NCBI GenBank assembly: GCA_036835375.1
Contig: DAITMB010000015.1
Location: 1 to 61,042 of the forward strand
Source of the DNA: JANQTF01 sp036835375
GTDB lineage: Bacteria; Bacteroidota; Bacteroidia; J057
Direction of reading: 5' to 3'
DNA length: 61,042 nucleotides
Part shown: positions 10,677-19,090 of the stretch, one piece after another
Position numbering within the stretch: the first letter of the stretch is position 1
Layout of the letters: each line of letters opens with the position of its first letter
Notes under the pieces: generated by a model
Databases searched by the model: none
What the model saw: only the letters and a program-made list of their open reading frames with translations
What the model was told of the DNA's origin: nothing
Translations under genes and position numbers: made by a program

Positions 10677-10754
10677 TTTGCAGATGATAACAATTCCTTT
10701 ATCTTCGCACTCGTTGATACCTTCGTCTTCTGCCTCTGTTTTTGCATTAACCAT
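10578..10754 (-). CDS. Possible 58-residue acidic protein (doubtful)
   Basis: Reading from the ATG at 10754 gives a 58-residue acidic frame with a protein-like composition (for example CEDKGIVIICKRIYTGES, ending VDLFEAN). It has no recognised family. It lies head to head with the plus-strand gene at 10761, only 6 bp away, so any promoter for it would have to be inside that gene. It also overlaps the plus-strand promoter at 10677-10707. Chance open frame is the main alternative. Confidence 0.2.
   Translation of the reverse strand: MVNAKTEAEDEGINECEDKGIVIICKRIYTGESLSENFDRQGPTQVYDLDAVDLFEAN
10677..10707 (+). promoter_or_regulatory. Bacteroidota-type promoter (TTTG-N19-TATCTTCG)
   Basis: TTTG at 10677-10680 and TATCTTCG at 10700-10707 are separated by 19 bases. 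This matches the Bacteroidota primary-sigma consensus TTTG-N19/20-TAnnTTTG with one mismatch in the -7 box. It lies 53 bases before the ATG of the small membrane protein. Confidence 0.5.
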
Positions 10755-10760
10755 TAATCT

Positions 10761-11171
10761 ATGAAAAAATCTCTTCTCTTTTTGCTGTGCATCAGCCTCT
10801 TTGGCCTCGTGTCGTGGCCAGCACAAGCTGCTTCAGGAATGGCTCCTGTAACGGTAGAGATCACCTCTACTCCGCAAGCGCTGTCGAAGCAAGAGCTGAA
10901 AGAGCAGCGCCGCCTGGAAAAGCGCATGGAGCGCAAAGCCAAGTGGGCTTCCCGACTCAGCAAGTTTGCCCCCAAGGCGCTGGATCGTTACCTTCGTCTG
11001 GCTATCATTGCAGCAATTGGAGCTGTGGTTTTATCCGTCGTTGGAGCAATTATCGCTTTTGTCCCAGGAGTTGGTGGGCTTCTTGCTACACTCCTTTGGC
11101 TACTTGCATCCTTGGCTTGGTTAGCAGCATTGGTTTTCTTCGTCCTCTGGCTGATCGAATTTGCCGGTTAA
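10761..11171 (+). CDS. Small membrane protein with signal peptide
   Basis: A 136-residue protein with an N-terminal signal sequence (ending about SWPAQAA), a highly charged Lys/Arg/Glu segment (about 40-75) likely to be helical, and a C-terminal half with two strongly hydrophobic helices (about 76-100 and 103-133) separated by FVPGVGGLL. I do not recognise a family; short proteins with this layout are common in Bacteroidota, without known function. The charged helix would lie on one face of the membrane next to the helical hairpin. It has its own promoter-like sequence and a good terminator downstream, so it is probably monocistronic. Confidence 0.7.
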   Translation: MKKSLLFLLCISLFGLVSWPAQAASGMAPVTVEITSTPQALSKQELKEQRRLEKRMERKAKWASRLSKFAPKALDRYLRLAIIAAIGAVVLSVVGAIIAFVPGVGGLLATLLWLLASLAWLAALVFFVLWLIEFAG

Positions 11172-11194
11172 TTCAACCTGCCTCACAAATCAAT

Positions 11195-11222
11195 AAAGGG
11201 CGAGCCATACGGTTCGCCCTTT
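11195..11222 (+). terminator. Rho-independent terminator
   Basis: AAAGGGCGAGCC (11195-11206), loop ATAC, then GGTTCGCCCTTT (11211-11222): a 12-bp stem with one G-T wobble, followed by GCTTTTG. It lies 23 bases after the stop of the small membrane protein. Confidence 0.85.
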
Positions 11223-11257
11223 GCTTTTGTCGGCTGTTTCCGAATGGTTGGTTCTTG

Positions 11258-12220
11258 CTATTCTGATAGCGACTTCGAAGTGTGCTTTCCAAATATCCAG
11301 CCTTCTTGCCCATCGATTTCGATGAGGTACCAATAATCGGTGTTACCGCCCACCTCTATCATGTCTTCTCCGCGCTCTATAATGGTCGCGATGGCGCCTT
11401 CTTCTACTTGGAAGCGTACCTCTGACTCTGTCGAGGCTTCGGCCCGCACGTTGAGCTTCGTAGCCGTAATGTAAAGTTGGTTAGCCGGGAGAGCCGCCCT
11501 AGCGACCAAGGCTTGCTTGGCTTCTTCTACCAGCCCGATCAGGGTAGAGCTTTGGAAAGTGCTGCTGCTCAGAATCCTCTCTAATGCTTCCTGCTTGGCC
11601 TTAGGGGTCTTTTCGGAGAGGGCCTGATGAAGCAAAATGGCCACGCTCACGTCCACTTCATCCACCGCAAAGCGGCTATTTTCCTGAATCCATCCCTTCT
11701 TTTTCTTCTCTTTGCCATACACCTCCAGCCAGCCCGGCTGACTCGTGTTTCGCATCACTGCAAACATCTCCCCCGGCTCAAATTGGTCACCAGTGAAAGT
11801 AGTCAATTCTGGGCGCTTGTACAGGTCAATGTTGCCATAAGAGACCGCTCTTTTGGCATCTACAGCGAAAAGTTGACCACTGCTCCATCCCTGGCTTCCG
11901 CCGCTGAGTATCATTTCATAGTAGGTTCTCTTTTCGCTTTCGATTTCCATTTCCTCTCCCGTGAGGGTCACGAGTTCACCAAAATTGATGGCGGTAACCC
12001 ATTTAGCATCTGATCCACGGCCCGGGGCCGAGCGGAGACCGGCTTCATTCCACAGGCAGACTGCCATTTTGCTGAGATCGGCAGAAGGGGCTGTTGTCTC
12101 CATCATGAGGGAGTCGTTCATGCTTTCTGCGCTCTCGCTGTCGCCAGCGTCGCCACAGGCCGTCCACAGGAGGGACATGGTAACGATCAAGGAAGCCAGA
12201 AGTAGAAAATTGCGATTCAT
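11258..12220 (-). CDS. Lipoprotein with bacterial SH3-like domains
   Basis: A 320-residue lipoprotein with signal peptide and lipobox LWTAC (Cys at about 21). It carries probably three SH3b-like units: about 52-125 (LWNEAGLRSAPGRGSDAKW and GWSSGQLF), about 135-190 (GWLEVYGKEKKKKGWIQ) and a clear C-terminal one at about 245-318 (LNVRAEASTESEV and WYLIEIDGQEGWIFGKH). A helical spacer lies at about 190-240. Bacterial SH3 domains bind peptidoglycan stems or other envelope ligands, so a structural or sensing role at the cell wall is the natural inference. No enzyme domain is present. It converges with the terminator of the upstream small gene. Confidence 0.8.
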   Translation of the reverse strand: MNRNFLLLASLIVTMSLLWTACGDAGDSESAESMNDSLMMETTAPSADLSKMAVCLWNEAGLRSAPGRGSDAKWVTAINFGELVTLTGEEMEIESEKRTYYEMILSGGSQGWSSGQLFAVDAKRAVSYGNIDLYKRPELTTFTGDQFEPGEMFAVMRNTSQPGWLEVYGKEKKKKGWIQENSRFAVDEVDVSVAILLHQALSEKTPKAKQEALERILSSSTFQSSTLIGLVEEAKQALVARAALPANQLYITATKLNVRAEASTESEVRFQVEEGAIATIIERGEDMIEVGGNTDYWYLIEIDGQEGWIFGKHTSKSLSE

Positions 12221-12401
12221 AGGGAGGGAAGTTTGAAGGGTAAATCAACCAGATATGTTAAGAAAGGGCAGGGGAAAGCAAGTGGAATAGTTAGACAAAC
12301 TGTTGAAGTAGCAATCAGGGGATGAGTGCGGAAAATTCCAAATAATTCATCATCAGGAAGCCGTACAAAGATGTTTTTCCAAAGGAACTCAAGATCTGCG
12401 C

Positions 12402-13124
12402 TCAAGGAGAGATCAATGGGAGGAGATATTCCCACACCGTATTGGTTAAGAGCAGATGGCCTTCTGCCGTGGGGTGAATGCCATCATCGAGGTTGAGGTG
12501 AGGAATGCCCGCAACGTCTTCCAGCAAAAAAGGGATCAGGGTCGCATCAAATTGCTTCGCCAGGGAGGGATACATCGCACGAAACGCTTGGGTGTATTCG
12601 GGGCCCATGTTGGGCGGGATTTCCATGCCGGCCACCATCAGTCGGGCTTCCGGGTAGCGTTGTTGCACTGCGCTGAGAATGGCTTGAAGGTTTTTCTTTG
12701 TCTCCGCTAGTGCCATGCCTCGAAGGCCATCATTGCCGCCGAGTTCCAGCACAAAGATGTCCAGAGGTTGCCGCAAAGTCCACTCGATGCGGGAGAGGCC
12801 ATCCGCGCTCGTTTCTCCGCTCACGCCTGCGTTGATCACACCGTATTGTCCATAGCCCAACGAATCGAGCCGTTCTTGTATCAGAGACGGAAATGCTTCC
12901 TCGGGACTCAATTGATAGCCCGCCGTGATGCTGTTGCCGAAAAACACAATGAACCGACTGCGCTCCTGCGTGGTGGATACCAACGAATCTTCTCCGTCAC
13001 GTGCCTCGGGGCGCTGGTTGGCTTGTTGAGAAGCGTCTTGACAAGATATTACGAGAAAACAGAGCAAAGCTACAACCCAGATCGGGGCTTTGCGTTTTGC
13101 AGGCATACCGGGAGAAGGGGCCAT
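12402..13124 (-). CDS. TesA-like SGNH esterase/lysophospholipase, lipoprotein
   Basis: A 240-residue GDSL/SGNH hydrolase. Block I FFGNSITAG (about 61-69) holds the catalytic Ser in a GNSI variant of GDSL, block II has the Gly of GVSGETS, block III is LGGND, and block V DGIHPTAEGH gives the catalytic Asp and His. The N-terminus is a lipoprotein signal (LVISC, Cys at about 28), so the enzyme should face the periplasm or outer membrane, unlike soluble E. coli TesA. It is divergent from an ABC exporter ATPase and permease, the same neighbourhood as E. coli tesA-ybbA-ybbP. Arylesterase, thioesterase or lysophospholipase activities are known for the family. Confidence 0.9.
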   Translation of the reverse strand: MAPSPGMPAKRKAPIWVVALLCFLVISCQDASQQANQRPEARDGEDSLVSTTQERSRFIVFFGNSITAGYQLSPEEAFPSLIQERLDSLGYGQYGVINAGVSGETSADGLSRIEWTLRQPLDIFVLELGGNDGLRGMALAETKKNLQAILSAVQQRYPEARLMVAGMEIPPNMGPEYTQAFRAMYPSLAKQFDATLIPFLLEDVAGIPHLNLDDGIHPTAEGHLLLTNTVWEYLLPLISP

Positions 13125-13165
13125 GAAGTCGGGGTGAATCGGTGAGTACAGTAGTAAAAGTACAA

Positions 13166-13870
13166 ATGTCTGATCAAAAAATGCTTTCGGTCGAGGGATT
13201 GACCAAATCCTATCCCAGTGGTTCAGGAAAGATCACCGTTTTAGAAGCCGTCGATTTCGAATTACAGGCTGGGACGACCACCGCGATCATTGGTCCATCG
13301 GGAAGTGGCAAAACGACGCTTCTGGGCCTATGTGCGGGATTAGACAAGCCCAGCTCGGGCTCTGTGTGGTTTCAAGGTAAGGATATGGCGACGCTCAGCG
13401 AAGACGAACGTGCGATTCTCCGAAGGGAAAAAATCGGCTTTGTCTTTCAAAATTTTCAGCTTCTCCCCACCCTCACTGCCCGCGAAAACGTGATGGTTCC
13501 GCTGGAGCTTCAGGGTGGAAAAGGAGCAGGGACACGCGCTGACGAATGGCTGGAGCGGGTAGGACTCAAAGGCCGTGGCCACCATTATCCCAGTCAATTG
13601 TCCGGGGGCGAACAGCAACGGGTAGCCCTTGCTCGCGCTTTTGTTCACGATCCTGTGTTGCTCTTCGCTGACGAGCCCACTGGCAATCTCGACGGAGCCA
13701 CCTCCGAGCGGGTGGAAGAACTCCTCTTTGACCTGCACCGCGAGGCCAAAGTCACCCTCGTGCTCGTCACGCACAACGAAACCCTGGCTCGCAAAACAGA
13801 GCGCATCATTTCGCTTCGAAGTGGCAAAATCCTCTCTGATTCGCTCACTCGCTCAGAATTTCCTGCATGA
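13166..13870 (+). CDS. ybbA: ABC transporter ATPase, LolD/YbbA-like
   Basis: An ABC ATPase of the MacB/LolD/YbbA type. Walker A GPSGSGKTT, Q-loop FVFQNFQLLPTLTARENV, signature LSGGEQQR, Walker B VLLFADEPTGNLDG and the switch His in LVTHN are all intact. I start it at the ATG at 13166 (MSDQKMLSV); an in-frame GTG at 13142 would add eight residues that the family does not have. Its stop overlaps the ATG of the FtsX-type permease by four bases (ATGA), so the two are translationally coupled. Family members do not pump small solutes across the membrane but extract or move envelope substrates by mechanotransmission. Confidence 0.92.
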   Translation: MSDQKMLSVEGLTKSYPSGSGKITVLEAVDFELQAGTTTAIIGPSGSGKTTLLGLCAGLDKPSSGSVWFQGKDMATLSEDERAILRREKIGFVFQNFQLLPTLTARENVMVPLELQGGKGAGTRADEWLERVGLKGRGHHYPSQLSGGEQQRVALARAFVHDPVLLFADEPTGNLDGATSERVEELLFDLHREAKVTLVLVTHNETLARKTERIISLRSGKILSDSLTRSEFPA

Positions 13871-16401
13871 GACCCTCTGTTATCTGGCTATTTCGCATGG
13901 CCTGGCGCGACTCCCGAAGGGATCGCTCAAGGCTGTTTTTGTTTTCATTTGCTGTGACCATCGGCGTGGCAGCCCTCGTGGCCATCGACGGATTTGGGCG
14001 TGTGATGCAGTCCCAGATTGAAGGGAAAGCCAAAGAACTTCTCGGAGCCGACCTCAAAGTAGAGAGTAGTCGGGAGTTCAATGACTCGGCGTTGGTCTGG
14101 CTCGATTCTCTGGGAGGATTTCAGGTAAATGAGCGAAAATTTAGTTCCATGGCTGTGTTTCCAGCCAATGACCAAAGCCGCGCGGTAGAAGTTCATGCTT
14201 TGGAGCCTGGCTATCCGATGTATGGTGAGCTGGAAACGGAGCCAGTCGATGCTGGCAGCACGTTTTGGGACCAAAAAGGAGCGTTGGTCGATCGCATTTT
14301 GATGCAACAAATGGGACTTGAGCCGGGCGATTCTGTTCAGGTCGGTAACCAAACGTTTGTGATCGTAGGCGCGCTCAGGCAGGTTCCAGGGCGCAATGCG
14401 GTGTTTTCGAATGTATTTGCTCCGGTCTTTATTCCGTTTTCCGAGCTCGAATCGACAGAATTGATTCAGAGAGGCAGCAGGGTGACGTACATTCGCTATG
14501 TCGAATTTCAACAACCTGTCGATGTCGATGCTCTCGTAGAAAGCAGTGAGGCAAAACTGCGGCGATGGCGATTGCGCTCCGACACCGTCAAAGGGCAACA
14601 AGAGCAGCTCGGTAAAGCGTTTCAGGATCTGACGCAATTTCTTCAGTTGGTCTCTTTCATTTCGCTTCTCCTCGGTGGGCTGGGGGTAGGGAGCGCTGTC
14701 CACGTGTACGTGCGTGGCAAAGTGAAATCTGTAGCGGTGTTGCGCTGTCTTGGGGCCACGGGTCCTCAGGGATTTTCCATTTATTTGATTCAAATCGTCT
14801 TGGTCGGCATGATCGGTGCGATGATGGGCTCCCTGGCGGGCACAGCGCTGCAAGTGCTCATTCCGAAGGTACTAGCTGGGTTTTTGCCGGTTGCAGTTCC
14901 TTTCGCCTGGTCGTGGCCATCCATCGGCATCGGCATGGCGCTTGGCACCACGCTCGCCCTGCTGTTTGCCTTGCCGCCTTTGCTACGAATTCGTCGGATT
15001 TCACCGCTGGTGGCGATTCAGGCAGCCGCGGGCACAGGCAAAACAGAGGCAGACTGGCTCGGTCGGTTGACGTATCTGGTCATTTTACTGGGGATCTGGG
15101 GACTTGCTTGGTGGCGAATTGGGCTGATCAAGGAAGCGAGTATTTTCACGGCGGGTCTGGTCGGTGTCCTTCTCTTTTTGGCGGGGCTGTCCTGGATGGT
15201 GATGTGGACAGTGCGCAAGGTATTCCCCAAAGGTGCGTCCTACCTGTGGCGTCAGTCTTTGGCTAATTTGTTTCGACCTCAAAATCAAACCCTGATCCTC
15301 GTGCTGTCCATTGGGCTGGGAACTTGGGGCATTGCGCTGATGTTCCAAATCCAGAGCATGTTGCTGCGGGAAGTCACGCTCAGCAGCAGTGCTGACCGTC
15401 CGAATGTCGTTGCATTTGACGTGCAACCAGCGCAAATCGCTCCACTTGATAGCCTCGCCTCCCTCCACGACATTGAGATTCAGCAAGTGGTTCCAGTGGT
15501 GACGATGCGCCTGGAGGGCCTTCGCGGGCGCACGCGCCAGGAGATTTTGGCCGACACCACGGACAAGGCCCGTGCTGGCTCGCTCAATCGAGAATACCGG
15601 GTCACTTTTCGGGATTCACTCATCGATTCGGAGACCATCACCAAGGGCGTGTGGCACCCAAGCGTGTCGCCAGGGGACACCATTTGGATCTCGGTAGAGG
15701 AAGATTTCGCAGTCAATAGCCTCAAGGCTGACATCGGCGATGAGATCATTTTCGACATTAGCCGCGTTCCCATGAAGACCTACATCGGAAGTTTTCGGAA
15801 AGTGGACTGGGAACGAGTGCAGACAAATTTCTTGGTCGTGTTTCCAGCGGGGTCTTTGGAAGACGCACCTCAATTCATCGTCGCTCTCGGAAAGTCACCC
15901 GACGCCCTCAATTCTGCGAATTTTCAGCAAGATGTGGTATCATCCCTCCGGGGAATCTCCATCATCGACTTGGGCCTGGTCATTCAAACGGTGGAGCAAA
16001 TCTTAGAGCAAGTCTCTTTCATCGTCCGGTTTATGGCTTGGATCAGCATTCTTACAGGGCTGCTTGTCTTGGCTGGGTCTGTGTGGAACACCTTGGCACA
16101 GCGCCGAAAAGAGGCCGCGCTCCTTCGCACAATTGGCGCCACAGGTGCACAAATTCGCCAGATTCAGTTGCGGGAATACTTTCTGCTGGGCTTGCTCGCT
16201 TCCATCACGGGCTTGGGTCTCGCGATCGTGGCGGCTTGGGGCCTTTCTGCCCAAGTATTTTCTTCCAGCTACGTGCCAGCGTGGGAAAGTTTGCTGGTAT
16301 TGCTGGTCGCGATTCCTAGTCTCACGGTGATGATCGGGTTGCTGGGGCTGCGGTCAGTGGTGAGGCAGTCGCCCCTGGAGGCCATCCGGCGTGAGGAGTG
16401 A
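13867..16401 (+). CDS. ybbP: FtsX-like ABC permease, YbbP type
   Basis: An 844-residue permease with a duplicated FtsX layout. A first TM lies at about 20-40 and a large periplasmic (MacB-PCD-like) domain at about 45-255. Three TM helices follow at about 258-370, then an internal pair at about 395-445. A second extracytoplasmic domain lies at about 475-700, and three final TM helices at about 705-830. The length and two FtsX modules match YbbP rather than the 400-residue LolC/E. It pairs with the ATPase upstream (ATGA overlap) and is divergent from the esterase, suggesting a joint role in handling lipids or other hydrophobic envelope compounds. The substrate is unknown also for E. coli YbbP. 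Confidence 0.9.
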   Translation: MRPSVIWLFRMAWRDSRRDRSRLFLFSFAVTIGVAALVAIDGFGRVMQSQIEGKAKELLGADLKVESSREFNDSALVWLDSLGGFQVNERKFSSMAVFPANDQSRAVEVHALEPGYPMYGELETEPVDAGSTFWDQKGALVDRILMQQMGLEPGDSVQVGNQTFVIVGALRQVPGRNAVFSNVFAPVFIPFSELESTELIQRGSRVTYIRYVEFQQPVDVDALVESSEAKLRRWRLRSDTVKGQQEQLGKAFQDLTQFLQLVSFISLLLGGLGVGSAVHVYVRGKVKSVAVLRCLGATGPQGFSIYLIQIVLVGMIGAMMGSLAGTALQVLIPKVLAGFLPVAVPFAWSWPSIGIGMALGTTLALLFALPPLLRIRRISPLVAIQAAAGTGKTEADWLGRLTYLVILLGIWGLAWWRIGLIKEASIFTAGLVGVLLFLAGLSWMVMWTVRKVFPKGASYLWRQSLANLFRPQNQTLILVLSIGLGTWGIALMFQIQSMLLREVTLSSSADRPNVVAFDVQPAQIAPLDSLASLHDIEIQQVVPVVTMRLEGLRGRTRQEILADTTDKARAGSLNREYRVTFRDSLIDSETITKGVWHPSVSPGDTIWISVEEDFAVNSLKADIGDEIIFDISRVPMKTYIGSFRKVDWERVQTNFLVVFPAGSLEDAPQFIVALGKSPDALNSANFQQDVVSSLRGISIIDLGLVIQTVEQILEQVSFIVRFMAWISILTGLLVLAGSVWNTLAQRRKEAALLRTIGATGAQIRQIQLREYFLLGLLASITGLGLAIVAAWGLSAQVFSSSYVPAWESLLVLLVAIPSLTVMIGLLGLRSVVRQSPLEAIRREE

Positions 16402-16608
16402 GGGATCAGCGACCACATGAGAGGCCGTTTGAGCAGATATGAGAAATCACTTCACTTCCAGATTTCTCCATTTCACCTTTGCCACCCTCCGCTTCACCGG
16501 ATTTTTTGCTGGGCATTTGCTGTATGTGCCTGAGATTGTGATTGATTCTTGTAGGACTTCGCTGAAGTCTTCCATCCGAAATCTTCACGCATCCTCAGCC
16601 ATTTTCTT

Positions 16609-17769
16609 ATGATCCAGCTGCCTTTTTTCCGCCGCTCCCCCTACGTTTTCACTGTCTTGGTAAGTGTCTTGATGGTCGTGGCTTGCAGGCAAGTCGTGAT
16701 GCCGGACACGTCGGAATTTGAAGCTTTGCCCCTCCATGTGCCAGAGCGGCCCGACAATCCGCAGTCCGCCGAAAAAGTCGCTTTGGGCAAATTGCTGTTT
16801 TACGATCCCATCCTTTCGGGCGAAAAAGATGTGTCCTGTGCGTCTTGCCATCATCCCACCCATGCCTACGGTGATGGTCTTGGTCTTTCGCTGGGGGTAG
16901 GGGCAGAGGGGCTGGGGCCTCAGCGACGTGACCGCAGCAATGGCAGAATCGCTCGCGTGCGCCGCAATGCGCCGACCCTCATCAATGTGGGTTGGAATGG
17001 ACTCACCTTGGGCGAGTACCAAGATCCTGCCTTGGCACCGATGTTTTGGGACAATCGGGTGCTGAGTTTGGAAGCACAAGCCTTGGAGCCGATCCGCTCG
17101 CACGAAGAAATGCGCGGAGATGCGCTCTCCGAAGCGGTGGTGATGGACAGCATTGTTGCGCGACTTCGGGCGATTTCAGCGTATGAAGTGCTGTTTTCAG
17201 AAGCGTTTCCCGGGCAAGGGCTCATCACCGAGGTCCAGCTAGGTCAGGCCCTGGCGGTGTATCAGCGGAGTTTGGTGGCACCCAACAGTCGCTTTGACCG
17301 CTATTTGCGCGGCGAGACGGAGATACTCAGCACGGAAGAACTTGCCGGGATGGACCAGTTTGTGTTGCGTGGCTGCGCCACCTGCCACAGCGGCGCGATG
17401 CTGTCGGACTTTAAATTGCACCGCCTCGGAGTAGCTGATAATGCCTTGATCTCGGCTTCGGATCGAGGCAATGGCAACGACCAGTTTCGCACGCCTACCC
17501 TGCGCAATGTGACCCGCACGGCTCCTTACATGCACAATGGCACCCAGACGACCTTGGAAGAAGTCATGGAATTTTACAACGATCAAACTTCGCTGCATCC
17601 GCACGTGAGTGATGGACAGCTGGCAACGGAATTTCGGGAGTTGCAAGGAATGTCAAACCGTAGGCGTGATCAGATCATCGCATTCCTCCATACGTTGGAA
17701 GATGAGCCAAACGACACGAGCGTGCCAACTTCGGTGCCCAGTGGCTTGCCTGTCGGTGGTAATCTATAA
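16609..17769 (+). CDS. Dihaem cytochrome c peroxidase (CCP/MauG family), lipoprotein
   Basis: A 386-residue periplasmic protein with lipobox LMVVAC (Cys at about 26) and two haem c sites, CASCHH at about 77 and CATCHS at about 256, as in the bacterial CCP/MauG family. The usual YMHNG motif after the second haem is present (APYMHNGTQTTLEEV), as is the FRTPTLRNV segment. The family reduces hydrogen peroxide with electrons from small c-type cytochromes, or oxidises protein side chains in MauG-like members. Length fits the CCP branch, while the lipid anchor is typical of Bacteroidota versions. It stands alone: the gap before it (about 207 bp) and the one after (121 bp) hold no gene. Confidence 0.92.
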   Translation: MIQLPFFRRSPYVFTVLVSVLMVVACRQVVMPDTSEFEALPLHVPERPDNPQSAEKVALGKLLFYDPILSGEKDVSCASCHHPTHAYGDGLGLSLGVGAEGLGPQRRDRSNGRIARVRRNAPTLINVGWNGLTLGEYQDPALAPMFWDNRVLSLEAQALEPIRSHEEMRGDALSEAVVMDSIVARLRAISAYEVLFSEAFPGQGLITEVQLGQALAVYQRSLVAPNSRFDRYLRGETEILSTEELAGMDQFVLRGCATCHSGAMLSDFKLHRLGVADNALISASDRGNGNDQFRTPTLRNVTRTAPYMHNGTQTTLEEVMEFYNDQTSLHPHVSDGQLATEFRELQGMSNRRRDQIIAFLHTLEDEPNDTSVPTSVPSGLPVGGNL

Positions 17770-17890
17770 CCGATCTTGACAGCAATTTTTACTGCGCTTT
17801 TTCGGGCTGTTTTTGGATTCTGATTTCCCATATTGACGTTTTTCGTGCTACTTTTCCCTGCGTCGTTCACCCCAATAATCCCTTTCAGAG

Positions 17891-18907
17891 ATGCAAGACA
17901 AATGGCTTAGAATCATTGGCTATCCCGTGATCATTCTGATTTCTTGCTGGATGATTCACCGCGACGAGTTGCTCGCAGGGGGATCTACTGTGTGGGAGGC
18001 GCTCTTGACTTCTACGTTGTTTACGGTAGTGATTTGGGAAGGCAATCGACTGATATTTAAGTTTTTTCGAAAAAAATATCCTGGTTATCTCGGTACGACC
18101 CGGCGGCTGGTGTGGGAGTTACTAGCAGTGATTTTTTACTCTTTTTGGGCGCAGGTTGTCGTAGAGCTGATCTTGATTTTTGCCACGGGTGCATCGTTGG
18201 ATAGTGCTCTGTCTATGGATTGGTACACGTGTGTGATTGCCTCGCTGCTGCCTGTCATTCCGTTGGGGCTGATTTACGAGCTGAAGTATTTTTTGGCGGA
18301 ATGGAAAAAGAACATTCAGCAAACGGAAGCGCTCGCGCGGAGTCATGTGCAAGTGCAATACGACACGCTTAAAAAGCAGTTGGATCCCCATTTTCTCTTC
18401 AACAGCCTTAACACGCTGGCTTATCTGATCGAGCTGGAAAACGAGCCAGCGCAGGATTACCTGAGCCGACTCGCCGATGTGTATCGCTATGTGCTGGAGA
18501 CCCGGCATCAGGCGACGGTGAGTTTAGCGGATGAATTGCGGTTTTTGGATGATTATCTCTACCTCAATAAAGTGAGGTTTCGGGAGAACATCCAAGTGGA
18601 GCGACGCCTGTCTTCCGCCAGCTATGATCGGCGGATTCCGGCGCTGAGCCTGCAACTCCTCGTCGAAAACGCCATCAAGCACAATGCCATTTCGCAGGAG
18701 CAGCCGCTCCTCATCCAGATTGAAGAGGATGAAGGGGGGATCGCCGTCACGAACAACAAGCAGGCGCGGACCTCGCTCCTTGCCTCCACGCGGGTGGGCC
18801 TTCAAAATCTGAAAGAGCAGTATCGATTACTCACTTCACAGCCCATTGAGATCGTGAATGCCGAGACCTACTTCCGTGTGCACCTTCCTTTTTTGGATCT
18901 TTCCTAG
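17891..18907 (+). CDS. LytS-type sensor histidine kinase
   Basis: A 338-residue membrane kinase with four hydrophobic helices in the first 140 residues, a short coiled segment, and the His_kinase (LytS/YehU) domain with QLDPHFLFNSLNTL (phospho-accepting His at about 167). The ATPase N-box follows as LLVENAIKHN (about 258). There is no extracytoplasmic sensor domain of note, so the signal is probably sensed within the membrane. It is followed after 183 bp by a LytTR response regulator on the same strand, its evident partner. The G-box is short (VGLQNLKEQYRLL) as usual in this class. Confidence 0.9.
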   Translation: MQDKWLRIIGYPVIILISCWMIHRDELLAGGSTVWEALLTSTLFTVVIWEGNRLIFKFFRKKYPGYLGTTRRLVWELLAVIFYSFWAQVVVELILIFATGASLDSALSMDWYTCVIASLLPVIPLGLIYELKYFLAEWKKNIQQTEALARSHVQVQYDTLKKQLDPHFLFNSLNTLAYLIELENEPAQDYLSRLADVYRYVLETRHQATVSLADELRFLDDYLYLNKVRFRENIQVERRLSSASYDRRIPALSLQLLVENAIKHNAISQEQPLLIQIEEDEGGIAVTNNKQARTSLLASTRVGLQNLKEQYRLLTSQPIEIVNAETYFRVHLPFLDLS

Positions 18908-18965
18908 TGCTTAGTCAAGGTAAAAATGATGGGGAGGCGGTCGCAGATTTTTTCGAAGATCAAGG

Positions 18966-19006
18966 CGGAAAATCCGAGCTTGGCGAGCCAAGTGAGACAT
19001 TTTCCG
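18966..19006. repeat. Imperfect palindrome between kinase and regulator genes
   Basis: CGGAAAAT (18966-18973) and CTTGGC (18979-18984) pair with GCCAAG (18987-18992) and ATTTTCCG (18999-19006) around a 2-base loop. There is a mismatched internal loop between the two stem parts. No U-tract follows. It may be a dispersed intergenic repeat or an mRNA hairpin that tunes expression of the downstream regulator gene. Confidence 0.5.
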
Positions 19007-19090
19007 ACGCAGAGATGCAGATCACTAGGGAATTGACAAAGTGCCAATGTCTTGGGGCACATGAGCCTTGACACACAAGAATTCAAGTGA

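Noticed and set aside
12221..12401. 72-codon minus-strand frame between the SH3 lipoprotein and the esterase
   Set aside because: It overlaps the ends of both neighbours, has no recognisable motif, and the region fits a normal intergenic spacer.
17770..17815. Possible terminator after the peroxidase gene (ACAGC...GCTGT before TTTTT)
   Set aside because: The stem is only 5-6 bp with a loop of about 20 bases.
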